NCBI RefSeq assembly: GCF_002019855.1
Contig: NZ_CM007717.1
Span: 8,131,750-8,195,749 of the forward strand
Source: Streptomyces antibioticus
GTDB lineage: Bacteria > Actinomycetota > Actinomycetes > Streptomycetales > Streptomycetaceae
Length of the DNA stretch: 64,000 nt
Direction of reading: 5' to 3'
The notes under the pieces are model-generated. The model made no database searches and was not told the origin of the DNA. It saw only the letters and a program-made list of their open reading frames with translations. Shown here in pieces: positions 53,578 through 63,100 of the stretch (position 1 is its first letter; each line of letters begins with the position of its first letter). A program made the translations under genes and the position numbers.

Positions 53578-53784
53578 ATGCGGATACGCATCGACCACCA
53601 CACCTGCATCGGATCCGGGCAGTGCGCCCTGACGGCACCGGGCGTGTTCACCCAGGACGACGACGGCTACTCCGCGCTCCTCCCCGGAGCAGCGGAGACG
53701 GCACCCCGTGAACGGGTGACGGAAGCGGCACTGTCCTGCCCCGTACAGGCCATCGCCGTGGCGGACGCCCCGCCTCCCACCTGA
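53578..53784 (+). CDS. [3Fe-4S] ferredoxin, probable partner of the P450
   Basis: 68 aa, MRIRIDHHTCIGSGQCALTA start. Cys pattern CIGSGQC ... LSCPVQAI, three cysteines with the C-x5-C-xn-CP spacing of single [3Fe-4S] ferredoxins that donate electrons to Streptomyces P450s. It is transcribed with the LmbU gene and convergent to the P450 gene 80 bases away, with a shared terminator. Confidence 0.93.
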   Translation: MRIRIDHHTCIGSGQCALTAPGVFTQDDDGYSALLPGAAETAPRERVTEAALSCPVQAIAVADAPPPT

Positions 53785-53804
53785 CCGAACCCGAACACCC
53801 GAGC

Positions 53805-53843
53805 GCCGAGGGCTCCACGGGTACGCACCGTGGAGCCCTCGGC
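53805..53843. terminator. Bidirectional terminator between ferredoxin and P450 genes
   Basis: 16-bp perfect stem (gccgagggctccacgg / ccgtggagccctcggc) with a 7-base loop between two convergent stop codons; the strongest hairpin in the window. Confidence 0.93.
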
Positions 53844-53864
53844 CTCGCGCTGCCGTCGTCGCCG

Positions 53865-55166
53865 TCACGGCCGTAGTCGCAGGCGCAGTGCGTCGAGACG
53901 CCAACTGCCCGGCAGCCGGGCCCGACGCACCTCCGGATCGCCGTCCGCCAGGGCCAGGTCCGGGTAGGTCTCCAGCAGCCGGGCGAGCGCCACCTCGCCC
54001 TCCTGCCGGGCCAGCGTGGCGCCCAGGCAGTAGTGGATGCCGTGGCCGAAGCCCACGTGGTTCTCGGCCTGCCCCTCCTGATGGCGCGTGATGTCCAGCC
54101 GGTCCGGATCGGAGTAGTGCCGTGGGTCGAAGTTGGCCGACACCAGCACCAGTTGGACCGCGTCGCCGCGCGCGACGGGAGTACCGGCCAGCTCCAGGTC
54201 CTCGGTGGCGTAGCGCAGCCGCGCCACATGCACCGACCCGCACCAGCGCATCAGCTCGTGCACCGCGCGCGGCAGCAGCGCCGGGTCCTTGCGCAGCAGC
54301 GCCCACTGGCCGGGATGCGTGAGCAAGGCGGCGGTGCCGTTGCCGATCAGATGGGCGCTGGTCTCATGGCCGGCCAGCACCAGGGTGAGGATCATGGTGA
54401 CCGTCTCGATGTCGCTGAGCCGTCCGCCGTCGTCGTCCTGCGCGCGGATCAGCTCGCTCAGCAGATCGTCCGTGAGCGCGGCGCGACGCTGTTCGATCAG
54501 CCTGTGGCAGTAGTCGATCATCACGGGGAAGGAGTGCCGCAGCCGTTCCGGCCGCATCGACACCAGGTCGCCGCCCCACTCCCGCCACCGCTCCAGGTCG
54601 GTCGCCGGGATCCCGACCAGCTCGCAGATCACCGTGATCGACAACGGATACGCGAAATGCTCCAGGAGGTCGACCGTGCCGTCCTCCTCCTCCCGGCGCG
54701 GCAGTTCGGCGAGCAGCCGGTCGGCGATCCGCTCGATCCCGGGCCGCAGACCGAGGATCCGGCGGGCCGCGAACGCCCGGGTCACCAGTCGGCGCAGCCT
54801 CGGATGGTCCGGCGGATCGCTGTCGAGGATCGAGCCGAGCAGATAGACCCGCAGAGGCTCGGGGACGTTGAGCAGGTCCATCATGCCCTCGCGCGGATCC
54901 GCGCCTCCCTCGCCGGGCACGGGGGAGGGGGTGTTGACGAAGCGGGGGTCGCGCAGCACCGCGCGGACGTCGTCGTAGCGGGTCACGAACCACACCGGGG
55001 TGCCGTCGACGAACCTGCCGCGGACGACCGGGCCCCGCTCGCGCAGTCGGCCGTAGCCGGTGAAGGGGTCCGCGAGCAGGTCCGGATCCATCATGTGCGG
55101 GCCGGCAGCGGGGCACGCCGCGCCCGCAACGGTCGTCGATCCTGTGTCGTGCGAGGCGTGGGACAT
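53865..55166 (-). CDS. Cytochrome P450
   Basis: 433 aa from ATG 55166 (MSHASHDTGS), with GGAG upstream; ATG 55196, which overlaps the methyltransferase stop (ATGA), would add 10 residues. I-helix LVLAGHETSAHLIGNG, K-helix ExxR in VHELMRW, heme loop FGHGIHYCLGATLAR with Cys380. It is last in the kynurenine-pathway operon. In a 4-methyl-3-hydroxyanthranilate route a ring hydroxylation of kynurenine is needed and no FAD kynurenine 3-monooxygenase is visible, so this P450 is a candidate; oxidation of the finished peptide is the alternative. Confidence 0.93.
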   Translation of the reverse strand: MSHASHDTGSTTVAGAACPAAGPHMMDPDLLADPFTGYGRLRERGPVVRGRFVDGTPVWFVTRYDDVRAVLRDPRFVNTPSPVPGEGGADPREGMMDLLNVPEPLRVYLLGSILDSDPPDHPRLRRLVTRAFAARRILGLRPGIERIADRLLAELPRREEEDGTVDLLEHFAYPLSITVICELVGIPATDLERWREWGGDLVSMRPERLRHSFPVMIDYCHRLIEQRRAALTDDLLSELIRAQDDDGGRLSDIETVTMILTLVLAGHETSAHLIGNGTAALLTHPGQWALLRKDPALLPRAVHELMRWCGSVHVARLRYATEDLELAGTPVARGDAVQLVLVSANFDPRHYSDPDRLDITRHQEGQAENHVGFGHGIHYCLGATLARQEGEVALARLLETYPDLALADGDPEVRRARLPGSWRLDALRLRLRP

Positions 55167-55192
55167 GGCCGGCTCCGGTTCTCGCGGGGGCG

Positions 55193-56233
55193 TCATTTGA
55201 CCGCGCTGATCACGCCGTGCGGCGTCCACCGGCCGCCCGGCAGCCGCTCGTACTTCACGAAACCGGCCGCGGCGAACCACTCCTCGTACTGGCCCCACCG
55301 GTGAATGGCACTGCTCGCGGCGGGCAGCGTCGCGAAGTACACGTTGTCGAGGGCCGCGTACAGGGGGCCGTCACCGCTGTCGTCGGACATCGCGTTGAAC
55401 ACGACGACCCGCCCGCCGTCCGGCAGCGCCGCGTGAGCCTTGCGCAGCAGCCGCAGGTTCTCCTGCGGCGACCAGATCACCAACTGGTTGGCGAAGAGCA
55501 CACAGTCGTGCCCCGACGGATAGGTGTCGGCGAAGATGTCGGCCGCGCGGACGGCGATCCGGTCGGACAGACCGTGCTCGGCGATCTTGCGGCGGGCGAT
55601 CTCCACCGTGCCGGGCAGGTCGAGGACGGTGAACTCGACACCGGGGTTGGCCTGCGCGAGGGCGATGGCGTTGACGCCGTCGCCGCCGCCCACGTCGAGC
55701 ACCCGGCGCACCCCGGTCAGATCGGCCTTCTCGACCAGCACGGGATTGGACAGCCGGGACCAGGACCGCATGCAGCGGTAGAACAACTGCTCAAGGTCGG
55801 GATCCGCGGACAGCCGGTGGTACAGATCCGTGCCCGAGCCCTTGATCCGGCGCAGGCCGACGTTGGTGTTCTCGCGCAGGGACTGGGTGAAGTCCACCTC
55901 GGCGGGGCGGACGATCCGCTCCTCGTACTCGATCAGATCCTCGACGATGTCCCAGGTCCCGTCCTCGAACAGGCAGTTCAACAGCCCCGCGTTGACGTAT
56001 CCATCGTCCTGACGCTCCGTCAGTCCCAGTGCTGTGGTGCCGAGAAGCAGTATCTGCACCGGTCGTTCCGCCAGGCCGAGTTCCTCGCCGATCTCCGCCG
56101 GGGTCAGCCCGGGATGCCGGTGCAGCAGGGAGAACAGGCCGAGGTTGCGGCCCGCGTTGAGCATCTGGAAGGCCGAGGAGCCGAACAGGATCTGGACCAG
56201 TCCGTCGGTGGTGAGCGGGGATGTGCGTGCCAT
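55193..56233 (-). CDS. SAM-dependent methyltransferase (O-MT/SibL-like fold)
   Basis: 346 aa from ATG 56233, preceded by GGAG; GTG 56239 adds 2 residues. N-terminal dimerisation domain (FGSSAFQMLNAGRNLGLFSL), SAM-binding VLDVGGGDGVNAIALA, VLDLPG acidic loop and DIFADTYPSGHD. It belongs to the methyltransferase_2 type that includes the enzymes methylating C4 of 3-hydroxykynurenine in actinomycin and sibiromycin biosynthesis. Its position between kynureninase and P450 genes supports that role. Confidence 0.88.
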   Translation of the reverse strand: MARTSPLTTDGLVQILFGSSAFQMLNAGRNLGLFSLLHRHPGLTPAEIGEELGLAERPVQILLLGTTALGLTERQDDGYVNAGLLNCLFEDGTWDIVEDLIEYEERIVRPAEVDFTQSLRENTNVGLRRIKGSGTDLYHRLSADPDLEQLFYRCMRSWSRLSNPVLVEKADLTGVRRVLDVGGGDGVNAIALAQANPGVEFTVLDLPGTVEIARRKIAEHGLSDRIAVRAADIFADTYPSGHDCVLFANQLVIWSPQENLRLLRKAHAALPDGGRVVVFNAMSDDSGDGPLYAALDNVYFATLPAASSAIHRWGQYEEWFAAAGFVKYERLPGGRWTPHGVISAVK

Positions 56234-56297
56234 GGGCACTCCGTTTCGGCAGGGGGTGGTGAGGTTCGGGCGGAGGAGCCGGGGAGCGAGCCGGCGA

Positions 56298-57560
56298 TCA
56301 GGTCACCCGAGCGAGATCGGCGGGCCGGGACACGTACGTGCCCTCGGCCGCGACCTCACGGATCCGGGACAGCGCGTCCCAGACCTCGGTGAACCGTGTG
56401 TAGAGCGGGGACGGGCCGATCCGCAGCCGGTCCGGGACCCGGTAGTCGCACACGACCTTCGCGTCCGCCGCCAGCGCCCGGCAGATCCGCCAGGCATCGG
56501 GATGGCGCAGCGACAGATGCGCACCGCGCCGTTCCGGCGGACGGGGCGAGGCGGCCCGGAAGCCCAGGGGAGTGAGCCAGGCGTCCGCCAGATCGTCGGC
56601 CAGCCGGCCCAGCCGCAGCCCCTTCGCCCGGATCCGCGCCACACCGGCCTCCTCGACCAGGGCAAGGGCCGGCTCGATCGCCGCCAGCGACAGCAGCGGG
56701 GGCGTGCTCACCAGGAAGCGCTCGATGCCCGGCACGGGATCGTAGTCGGGGCCCATCCGGAACTGCTCGCGCTGCCCGAACCAGCCCCACACCGGCTGCC
56801 GCAGCCGCGACTGAAGAGCGCGGCGCACATAGAGGAACGCGGGCGAACCGGGGCCGCCGTTCAGGTACTTGTAGGTGCACCCGACGGCGAGATCCGCGCC
56901 GTCGGCGGCCAGATCGACGGGCACCACCCCCGCGGCGTGCGACAGGTCCCACAGCACGCGCGTACCGACCGAACGAGCCAGCTCGTTCACCCGCGCCATG
57001 TCCACGAGCGCTCCGCTGCGGTACGACACCAGCGACAGCACCACCAGCGCGACGTCCTCGTCCAGAGCGGAGCGGAGCACGTCGAGATCGAGGCCGCCGT
57101 CGAGATCGGAGGGGAGCCGGCGCAGACGCAGCCCCCGCTGATCGGCGAGGCCCTGCATGACGTACCGATTGGTCGGGAAATCCTCGGCGTCGATCAGGAC
57201 GGTACCGCGCCCCGGAGCCGCGCCGAGGGCGGCCCCGGCCAGCTTGTACAGGTTCACCGAGGTCGAGTCCGACACCACGACCTCGCCCGGCCGCGCGCCG
57301 AGCACATGCTCGGCGAGACGGTCGCCGAGCCGGGCGCCCCAGTCGATCCAGCGCTCCCACGACCGCACCAGCCCGCCTCCCCAGCCCTCCTCGACCACCG
57401 CGCGCAGCAGGTCAGGGGTGTCCGCAGGCAGCCGGCCCAGTGAATTGCCGTCCAGGTAGATCAGCTCCGGATCGCTGATGACGAACCGCTTCCGGAACTC
57501 GGCCAGCGGATCGGCCGCGTCCAGTTCCTCGGCCACGGTGCGTGGGATTCCGCCCGTCAT
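56298..57560 (-). CDS. kynU: Kynureninase
   Basis: 420 aa, normal length. PLP enzyme with YLDGNSLGRLP at the N-terminus, DSTSVNLYKLAGAAL (phosphate site), WDLSHAAGVVPVDLAADGADLAVGCTYKYLNGGPGSPAFLYV with Schiff-base Lys231, and the substrate-site RLRIGPSPLYTRFTE end. It cleaves (3-hydroxy/4-methyl-)kynurenine to the corresponding anthranilate and alanine. It lies 84 bases after the dioxygenase gene, separated by a purine-rich repeat. Confidence 0.95.
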   Translation of the reverse strand: MTGGIPRTVAEELDAADPLAEFRKRFVISDPELIYLDGNSLGRLPADTPDLLRAVVEEGWGGGLVRSWERWIDWGARLGDRLAEHVLGARPGEVVVSDSTSVNLYKLAGAALGAAPGRGTVLIDAEDFPTNRYVMQGLADQRGLRLRRLPSDLDGGLDLDVLRSALDEDVALVVLSLVSYRSGALVDMARVNELARSVGTRVLWDLSHAAGVVPVDLAADGADLAVGCTYKYLNGGPGSPAFLYVRRALQSRLRQPVWGWFGQREQFRMGPDYDPVPGIERFLVSTPPLLSLAAIEPALALVEEAGVARIRAKGLRLGRLADDLADAWLTPLGFRAASPRPPERRGAHLSLRHPDAWRICRALAADAKVVCDYRVPDRLRIGPSPLYTRFTEVWDALSRIREVAAEGTYVSRPADLARVT

Positions 57561-57574
57561 CGAGGCCCTCCTTC

Positions 57575-57640
57575 TCTCTCGTGTCGCTCTCTTGTGCCGC
57601 TCTCTTCCGTGCTCTTGTGCCGCTCTCTCGTGTCGTTCGC
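57575..57640. repeat. Purine/pyrimidine-biased repeat between dioxygenase and kynureninase genes
   Basis: On the minus strand a unit like gcggcacaagag / gcgacacgagag is repeated about four times, so the intercistronic RNA is strongly purine-rich and contains several GAG elements before the kynU start. Confidence 0.6.
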
Positions 57641-57644
57641 CGGA

Positions 57645-58508
57645 TCAGAGCGTGGAGCGCACCGACCACAGCTCAGGGAAGAAACGGTGCTCGCTGATCC
57701 GGGCGAGCCAGGACACGCCCTCGGTGCCGCCGGTGCCCGGCTTGGCGCCCAACATCCGCTGCACGGTGACCAGATGGGTGTAACGCCAGCGCGCGAACCG
57801 GTCCGCCACGTCCATCAGCGCCTCGGCCAGCAGATGCAGGTCCTGATGGCGGACCGGATCCCGGTAGACCGCCCGCCACGCCTCCTCGACCTCCGCACCG
57901 CCGCGATACGGCACGGTGGCGTCCCGCACCGGCCCGTCGTCCGGTGTGAGCAGCCCGCGGCGGGCCAGCAGCGCGAGCGCGGCGTCGTACAGACTCGGCT
58001 CGTGCAGTTGGCCGACCACCGCGTCGTAGCCGACCGTGTCCCGGTGCGGTTCGGTCATCGCCGGGTTCTTGTTGCCGAGCAGGAACTCCAGCCGCCGGTA
58101 GCCCGCCGACTGAAAGCCGGAGGCCGACCCCAGCACGTCCCGGAACTCGCAGAACTCCGCGGGCGACAGCACGGAGAACGTCTCCCACGACACGAGCAGC
58201 ACCTGCTGCACACGCCCCGCGCGGCGCAGCGTCCACAACGCGTCGCCGAGCCGGTCGCCACTCAACTGGTCCCGAGCGGTGGTGAGTTCCGTGTGCAGCA
58301 GCTTGAACAGCAGCTCCTTGACCTGGCTCATGATGATGAACCCCGGCTCGGTCTCGGCCGGGCTGAGCGGATGCTGGAGCGCCAGCAGCTCGTCCATCCG
58401 CGCATAGTGCGCGTACGCGGTGGTGGTGCCGGACGCGGGCGCGGATCCGGCGGACAGCGGACACCGCGGGCTCGCCTCGGAGCGCTGGGCGGTCTGCTCG
58501 GTGCTCAT
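57645..58508 (-). CDS. kynA: Tryptophan 2,3-dioxygenase
   Basis: 287 aa from ATG 58508, which overlaps the formamidase stop (ATGA). Heme dioxygenase motifs: TTAYAHYARMDELLALQHPLS, FIIMSQVKELLFKLLHTEL, GFQSAGYRRLEFLLGNKN, and RWRYTHLVTVQRMLGAKPGT-GGTEGVSWL with the proximal His. It opens the indole ring of tryptophan to N-formylkynurenine. A copy inside an NRPS cluster is normally dedicated to precursor supply rather than catabolism. Confidence 0.95.
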   Translation of the reverse strand: MSTEQTAQRSEASPRCPLSAGSAPASGTTTAYAHYARMDELLALQHPLSPAETEPGFIIMSQVKELLFKLLHTELTTARDQLSGDRLGDALWTLRRAGRVQQVLLVSWETFSVLSPAEFCEFRDVLGSASGFQSAGYRRLEFLLGNKNPAMTEPHRDTVGYDAVVGQLHEPSLYDAALALLARRGLLTPDDGPVRDATVPYRGGAEVEEAWRAVYRDPVRHQDLHLLAEALMDVADRFARWRYTHLVTVQRMLGAKPGTGGTEGVSWLARISEHRFFPELWSVRSTL

Positions 58509-59437
58509 GTGCTCGTTCCTCCCAGTCCCGTCCGAGCGTTTCCCAGTCCCATCTGCGCGAGGACCGCGTCGCCAAGTCCGGTGCCCCGTACGCCCAGGTC
58601 GTAGGGGAGATCGAAGTGGTCGCGCCGGTCGGCGACGACCTCCGTGACCGCCTGCCGGGGGCGCAGTGCCGTCACCATCCGGTCGTGCTGGCGCACGTAC
58701 TCCTCGGTCTCGTTGCCGCCCCGGGCCACCACCACAGGGGGCAGCCGCTCCGGCAGGCGGTGCAGCGGGCTGTTGCGGCGCGCCCCGGCCTCGTCCAGCC
58801 GCAGCGCGTCGTTGACGTACGACAGCCGTACCGGCTCCAGGTCGTAGACGCCGCTGAGCAGCACCGCCCCGGCGATCCGGCCGGACACGTCCGGTCCGTC
58901 CGCCGGATCGGGCAGCAGGGTCATCGTGGCCAGATGCGCGCCCGCCGAGGTCCCGCACAGATGCAGCCGGTGCGGGGCGAACCCGAGCCCGTCGGCGTGC
59001 CGCAGCAGCCAGTCCACGCTCCGCCGCACCATGCCCGCCATGGCGTCCAGGCCGACGTCCGGTGCCAGCCCGTACTCGATCACCGCGACCGCCGCCCCCT
59101 CCGCCAGCAACGCCGGTGCGGGGAAAGCCGATTCGGCCCGGCCGAGCGCCTGCCAGTTCCCGCCGTGCACGAACACCAGCAGCGGGCAGCGCCCGGAAGC
59201 CGGGCCGGGAAAGTAGTCCAGCCGCTCCGCCCGGTGCGGACCGTAGGCGAGACCGGCCCGCACCGGGTGGTCCCGGCGGGCGGCCGCGCTCAGCCGCTCG
59301 TACGCCCGCAGGTAGGCGTCCAGGCTCGGCACCCGGGAACTCGGCGAGTACTGCCGGTCCAACGTGGCCCGGTCCATGCCCCGGTACACCGCGGCGCCGC
59401 TCACCGCGCGGACCCCCAGGGCGAGTTCGTCACCCAT
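58505..59437 (-). CDS. Arylformamidase (kynurenine formamidase), alpha/beta hydrolase
   Basis: 310 aa. Oxyanion motif VFVHGGNW, nucleophile Ser in LHLCGTSAGAHLA, Asp and His in the C-terminal ARGGNETEEYVRQHD and ADRRDHFDLPYDL. Sequence type and context match eukaryote-like kynurenine formamidases that hydrolyse N-formylkynurenine to kynurenine. Its stop overlaps the dioxygenase start by 4 bases, and it starts 4 bases after the DUF6875 gene. Confidence 0.9.
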   Translation of the reverse strand: MGDELALGVRAVSGAAVYRGMDRATLDRQYSPSSRVPSLDAYLRAYERLSAAARRDHPVRAGLAYGPHRAERLDYFPGPASGRCPLLVFVHGGNWQALGRAESAFPAPALLAEGAAVAVIEYGLAPDVGLDAMAGMVRRSVDWLLRHADGLGFAPHRLHLCGTSAGAHLATMTLLPDPADGPDVSGRIAGAVLLSGVYDLEPVRLSYVNDALRLDEAGARRNSPLHRLPERLPPVVVARGGNETEEYVRQHDRMVTALRPRQAVTEVVADRRDHFDLPYDLGVRGTGLGDAVLAQMGLGNARTGLGGTST

Positions 59438-59441
59438 ACGC

Positions 59442-60074
59442 TCAACTCCCCGTCCCGTGGACGGCGCGAGCCCGCTCGTACACCTCGGTCAGCAACGGGT
59501 CGATGCCGTGCCCCGAGGCGCGGTAGCGCGCCCCGAAGCGGCTCGCGTACTCCTCGAACCATTCCCGCCGGTCCGCCAGGAACAGCACGTCGTGGATCGC
59601 CATCGACCGCACCGCCATCATCGGCACGGGCGCGTAACTCACCTCGAACCGCGGGTTGCGGGCCGCCTTCTCGCGGCACTTCTCGTGGAACTGGGCGATC
59701 ATCAGCCCGCGCCGCACACTCTCCGGCTTGAGCGCGGCGTGCGCCGCGTCCAGCAGGTGCAGATGCTCGGCCGGCAGATCGGGCAGGACGAGCAGCAGCG
59801 AGCGCAGATTCGGGTTGCCGGCCCGCCAGTCGACCTCGCTGAACTCGTCGAGGCCGCAGCGGACGATCTCGTCGATCAGGGTCTGGCTCGGGGTGGGGCC
59901 CACCAGCCTGACCCGGATCTCCAACGCGTCGGCGCGCTGGGCCGGTTCGACGAACGGGCACACCGGACCGGGCCGTCCGAGTTCGCTGTGCGGTTGACGG
60001 ATGTAGTCGCTCAGCCAGCCGTCCACGGCCGCCAGCGCCTTGGCCAGGTCGACGGAGAGTACGTCGGTCAGCAT
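59442..60074 (-). CDS. DUF6875-type protein in the kynurenine operon
   Basis: 210 aa from ATG 60074 (MLTDVLSVDLAKAL), preceded by GAGGAC. It contains GRPGPVCPFVEPAQRADALEIRV (the PVCPFV block I associate with DUF6875), then LRSLLLVLPDLPAEHLHLLDAAHAAL and GLMIAQFHEKCREKAARNPRFEVSYAPVPMMAVRSMAIHDVLFL. There is no known catalytic motif. It is tightly packed between the NRPS and the formamidase genes, so it probably takes part in precursor formation or attachment, but the function is not known to me. Confidence 0.8.
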   Translation of the reverse strand: MLTDVLSVDLAKALAAVDGWLSDYIRQPHSELGRPGPVCPFVEPAQRADALEIRVRLVGPTPSQTLIDEIVRCGLDEFSEVDWRAGNPNLRSLLLVLPDLPAEHLHLLDAAHAALKPESVRRGLMIAQFHEKCREKAARNPRFEVSYAPVPMMAVRSMAIHDVLFLADRREWFEEYASRFGARYRASGHGIDPLLTEVYERARAVHGTGS

Positions 60075-60147
60075 CGTTGTCAGTCCTCGGTTGTCGGTCC
60101 TCGCAGAATGCGGACGGGGGATGCCTTGTGGGCGGGGCCTGCGAGGC

Positions 60148-63100
60148 TCACTCGTCGCCGGAGAGTTCATGCAGCTTGGCCGCGAGGATCCGGCCGATCC
60201 CGGCCAGCGTGTCCGAGCGGGTCAGCATCGTCCCGTGCTCGCCGGGCACCTCATGGGCCTCGACGGTGCCGCGGACGTACGGCTGCCAGGCCGCGGCCGT
60301 GACCGGCGGGTCCTGCTGCTGCGAGCAGGCGATCAGCAGCAGGTCGCCGTCGATCGGGCCGGGCCGGTAGTCGATCGTCAGATGGGTGTTGTTCGCCGAG
60401 ATCTCGGTGATCGTCGTGAGCCGGTCCTCGTCCAGGTTGGCCAGCACGCTGCCCTGACGGCGCAGGATCTCCCGCGCCTCGGCGAACGTCATCTCCTCGT
60501 CGTCGGGCCGGTGACTGCCGTCGTCGACGAGACCGACGTGGTACAGCAGCATCACCCGGTCGTCGGGGGCGGGCACGTCGGCGTGGGTCAGACCCTGCCA
60601 GTCCGGGATGACGTCGAGAACCGCGACCAGCGCCACCGGTTCACCGCGCTGCTGGAACTCCGCGGCCAGCGCGTGCGCGCACAGCCCGCCGAACGACCAG
60701 CCCGCCAGATGGTACGGACCGTGCGGCTGCACCGTCTGGATCTGATCGGCGTAGTCCACCGCCATCTCCTCGATGCTGCCCGGCCGGGGCTCCGGACGCG
60801 CCAGCCCGCGCGCTTGGATCCCGTACAGCGGGTACCGCGGACCCAGGTGCTTGATGAGCGCGCTGTACGACCAGCCGATGCCGCCACCCGGATGGATGCA
60901 GAACAACGGCGGCCCGCCGCCCCCGGTCCGCAACGGCAGCACCACCTCGTACGAGCCGTCCGCGTCGTCCACGTCGAGCCGCGCCGCGATCCCGGCCGGG
61001 GTCGGCGCCTCGAACAGGCTCCGCACACCCAGCTCCACGCCGAAGGCCGCCCGCAGCCGGGCCATCAGCCGCGTGGCCAGCAGGGAGTGCCCGCCCAGGT
61101 CGAAGAAGTCCTCGGCCACCCCGACCACGGGCCGGCCCAGCACCTCCGCGAACAGCTCGCACACCACCTGCTCCTGCGGCGTCGCGGGCGCCCGCCCGAT
61201 GTCGCCGCGCTCCACGTCGAACGCGGGCAGCGCGGCACGGTCGAGCTTGCCGTTGGCGGTCAGCGGAAGCCGGTCGAGCGGAACGACGGCGGTGGGCCGC
61301 ATGTACTCGGGCAGATGACGCCGGATGTGCTCGTGCACGGCCCTGAGCAGCGAACCGGTGTCCCGGCCGGTGGCCGGGCTGGTCGTCCAGGACGACAGCG
61401 GCCTGCCGGCGCCGACGGCATCCGCGGGCAGGTAGACCCCGACGGGCACACCGTCGCCCAGCAGCCCCCGCCTGACAAGGACGACGTCGAGAGCCGCCGG
61501 GTCGTACGCGTTCCAGGTGACCGCCGTCCAGTACCCGTGCTCCTCGCCCAGACGATGGAACTCCTCCGGATCGACACCGGGCGCGACCGGATCGGCCGGC
61601 ACCGTCCCGGCTTCGAGCGCGCGCTGTACGGCCAGATCGCGCGCGATGCGCGAGTGGGGAACGCCGGTCACGCGCAGCCGGTCGGGTCGCGCGGTGCGGA
61701 GCCGTGCGGCGAGGGTGGCCAGGTTGCCGGGCCAGGGGTGGGTGGGGGCGTCGGTGAGGGGGCGGGGTGTGGTGCCGGCTTTGTGGAGGGTGGTGTCGTA
61801 GCGGTAGCGGGTGAGTTCGTTGTGGGCGGTGCCGCGCTTGAGTTGGATGTCGGCGCCGGTGATGTCGGGGATGTGGTGGGTGAGTGCGGTGAAGTACTCG
61901 GGGTCGATGAGGAGTTCCTTCTCCAGGACCAGGCTCTGTTCGACGGCGCGGCGGACGGCGGCGGTGTCGGTGGGGTCGTCGGCACGCGCGGTCTGTACTC
62001 CGGCGGTGAACGTCCGCAGCAGTCGTGGGTTGCGGATGTCACCGATGAACAGGGCGCCGCCTGGGGCGAGGAGACGGAATGCCTGCTCGATGACCTGGTG
62101 CAGGTAATCGGCGTTCGGGAAGTACTGGACGACCGAGTTGAGCACGATCGTGTCGAAGTGGCCCTGCGGAAGCCCGCCGTGCTGGTGCGCGGCCTGGACG
62201 CGCAGCTTCACGCGGCGCGCCAACTCGGGATCGGCGTCGACATGGTGCCGCAACGCCTCCACGACGACCGGAGAGAAGTCGGTGCCCCAGTACTCCTCGC
62301 ACGCGGGCGCCAACTTCGCCAGGAGCAGACCCGTGCCCACGCCGATCTCCAGGACGCGGCGCGGCCCGAGCGCCCTGATCCGCTCGACCGTGGCCGCACG
62401 CCACTCCCGCATCTCGGGGAGCGGGATCGGCCGGCCGTCGTAACTGCTGTTCCAGCCCGAGAAGTCCTCACCGAAACCGGACGCCTTATCGGCCCCGGCT
62501 CCCGAGTACAGGGAGTCGTAGAGATCCTGCCACTCGCCGATCTGGCTCCGCTCCTCGTCGTCCTTCGCCGTGTCGGTGGTGTCGGGCACGATGTAGGCGG
62601 TGAGGCGGGTGTCGCCGGGCTGGTCGTGGTGTGCGACGACGGCGGCCTGGGCGATGTCGGGGTGGTCGGTGAGGGTGTTCTCGATCTCGCCGGGTTCGAT
62701 GCGGAAGCCACGGATCTTGAGCTGGTGGTCGGTGCGGCCGAGGTATTCGAGGTCGCCGTCGGGGTTGTGGCGTGCGAGGTCGCCTGTGCGGTACATGCGG
62801 GCGCCGGGTTCGGTGGCGTAGGGGTCGGCGACGAAGCGTTCGGCGGTGAGATGGGGCTTGCCGAGGTAGCCGCGGGCCAGATGGGCGCCGGCGATGTACA
62901 GCTCTCCGGTCACGCCGGGCGGTACGGGGCGGAGTTGTGTGTCGAGTACGTAGGTGCGGGTGTTGGCCATGGGGCGGCCGATGGGGACGGTGGGGTTGCC
63001 GGTGTAGGGGCGGGGGACGGGGTGGTGGGTGGCGAAGGTGGTGGTCTCGGTGGGGCCGTAGCCGTCGATGACGGTCAACGCCGGGCAAGCGCGCTGGAGT

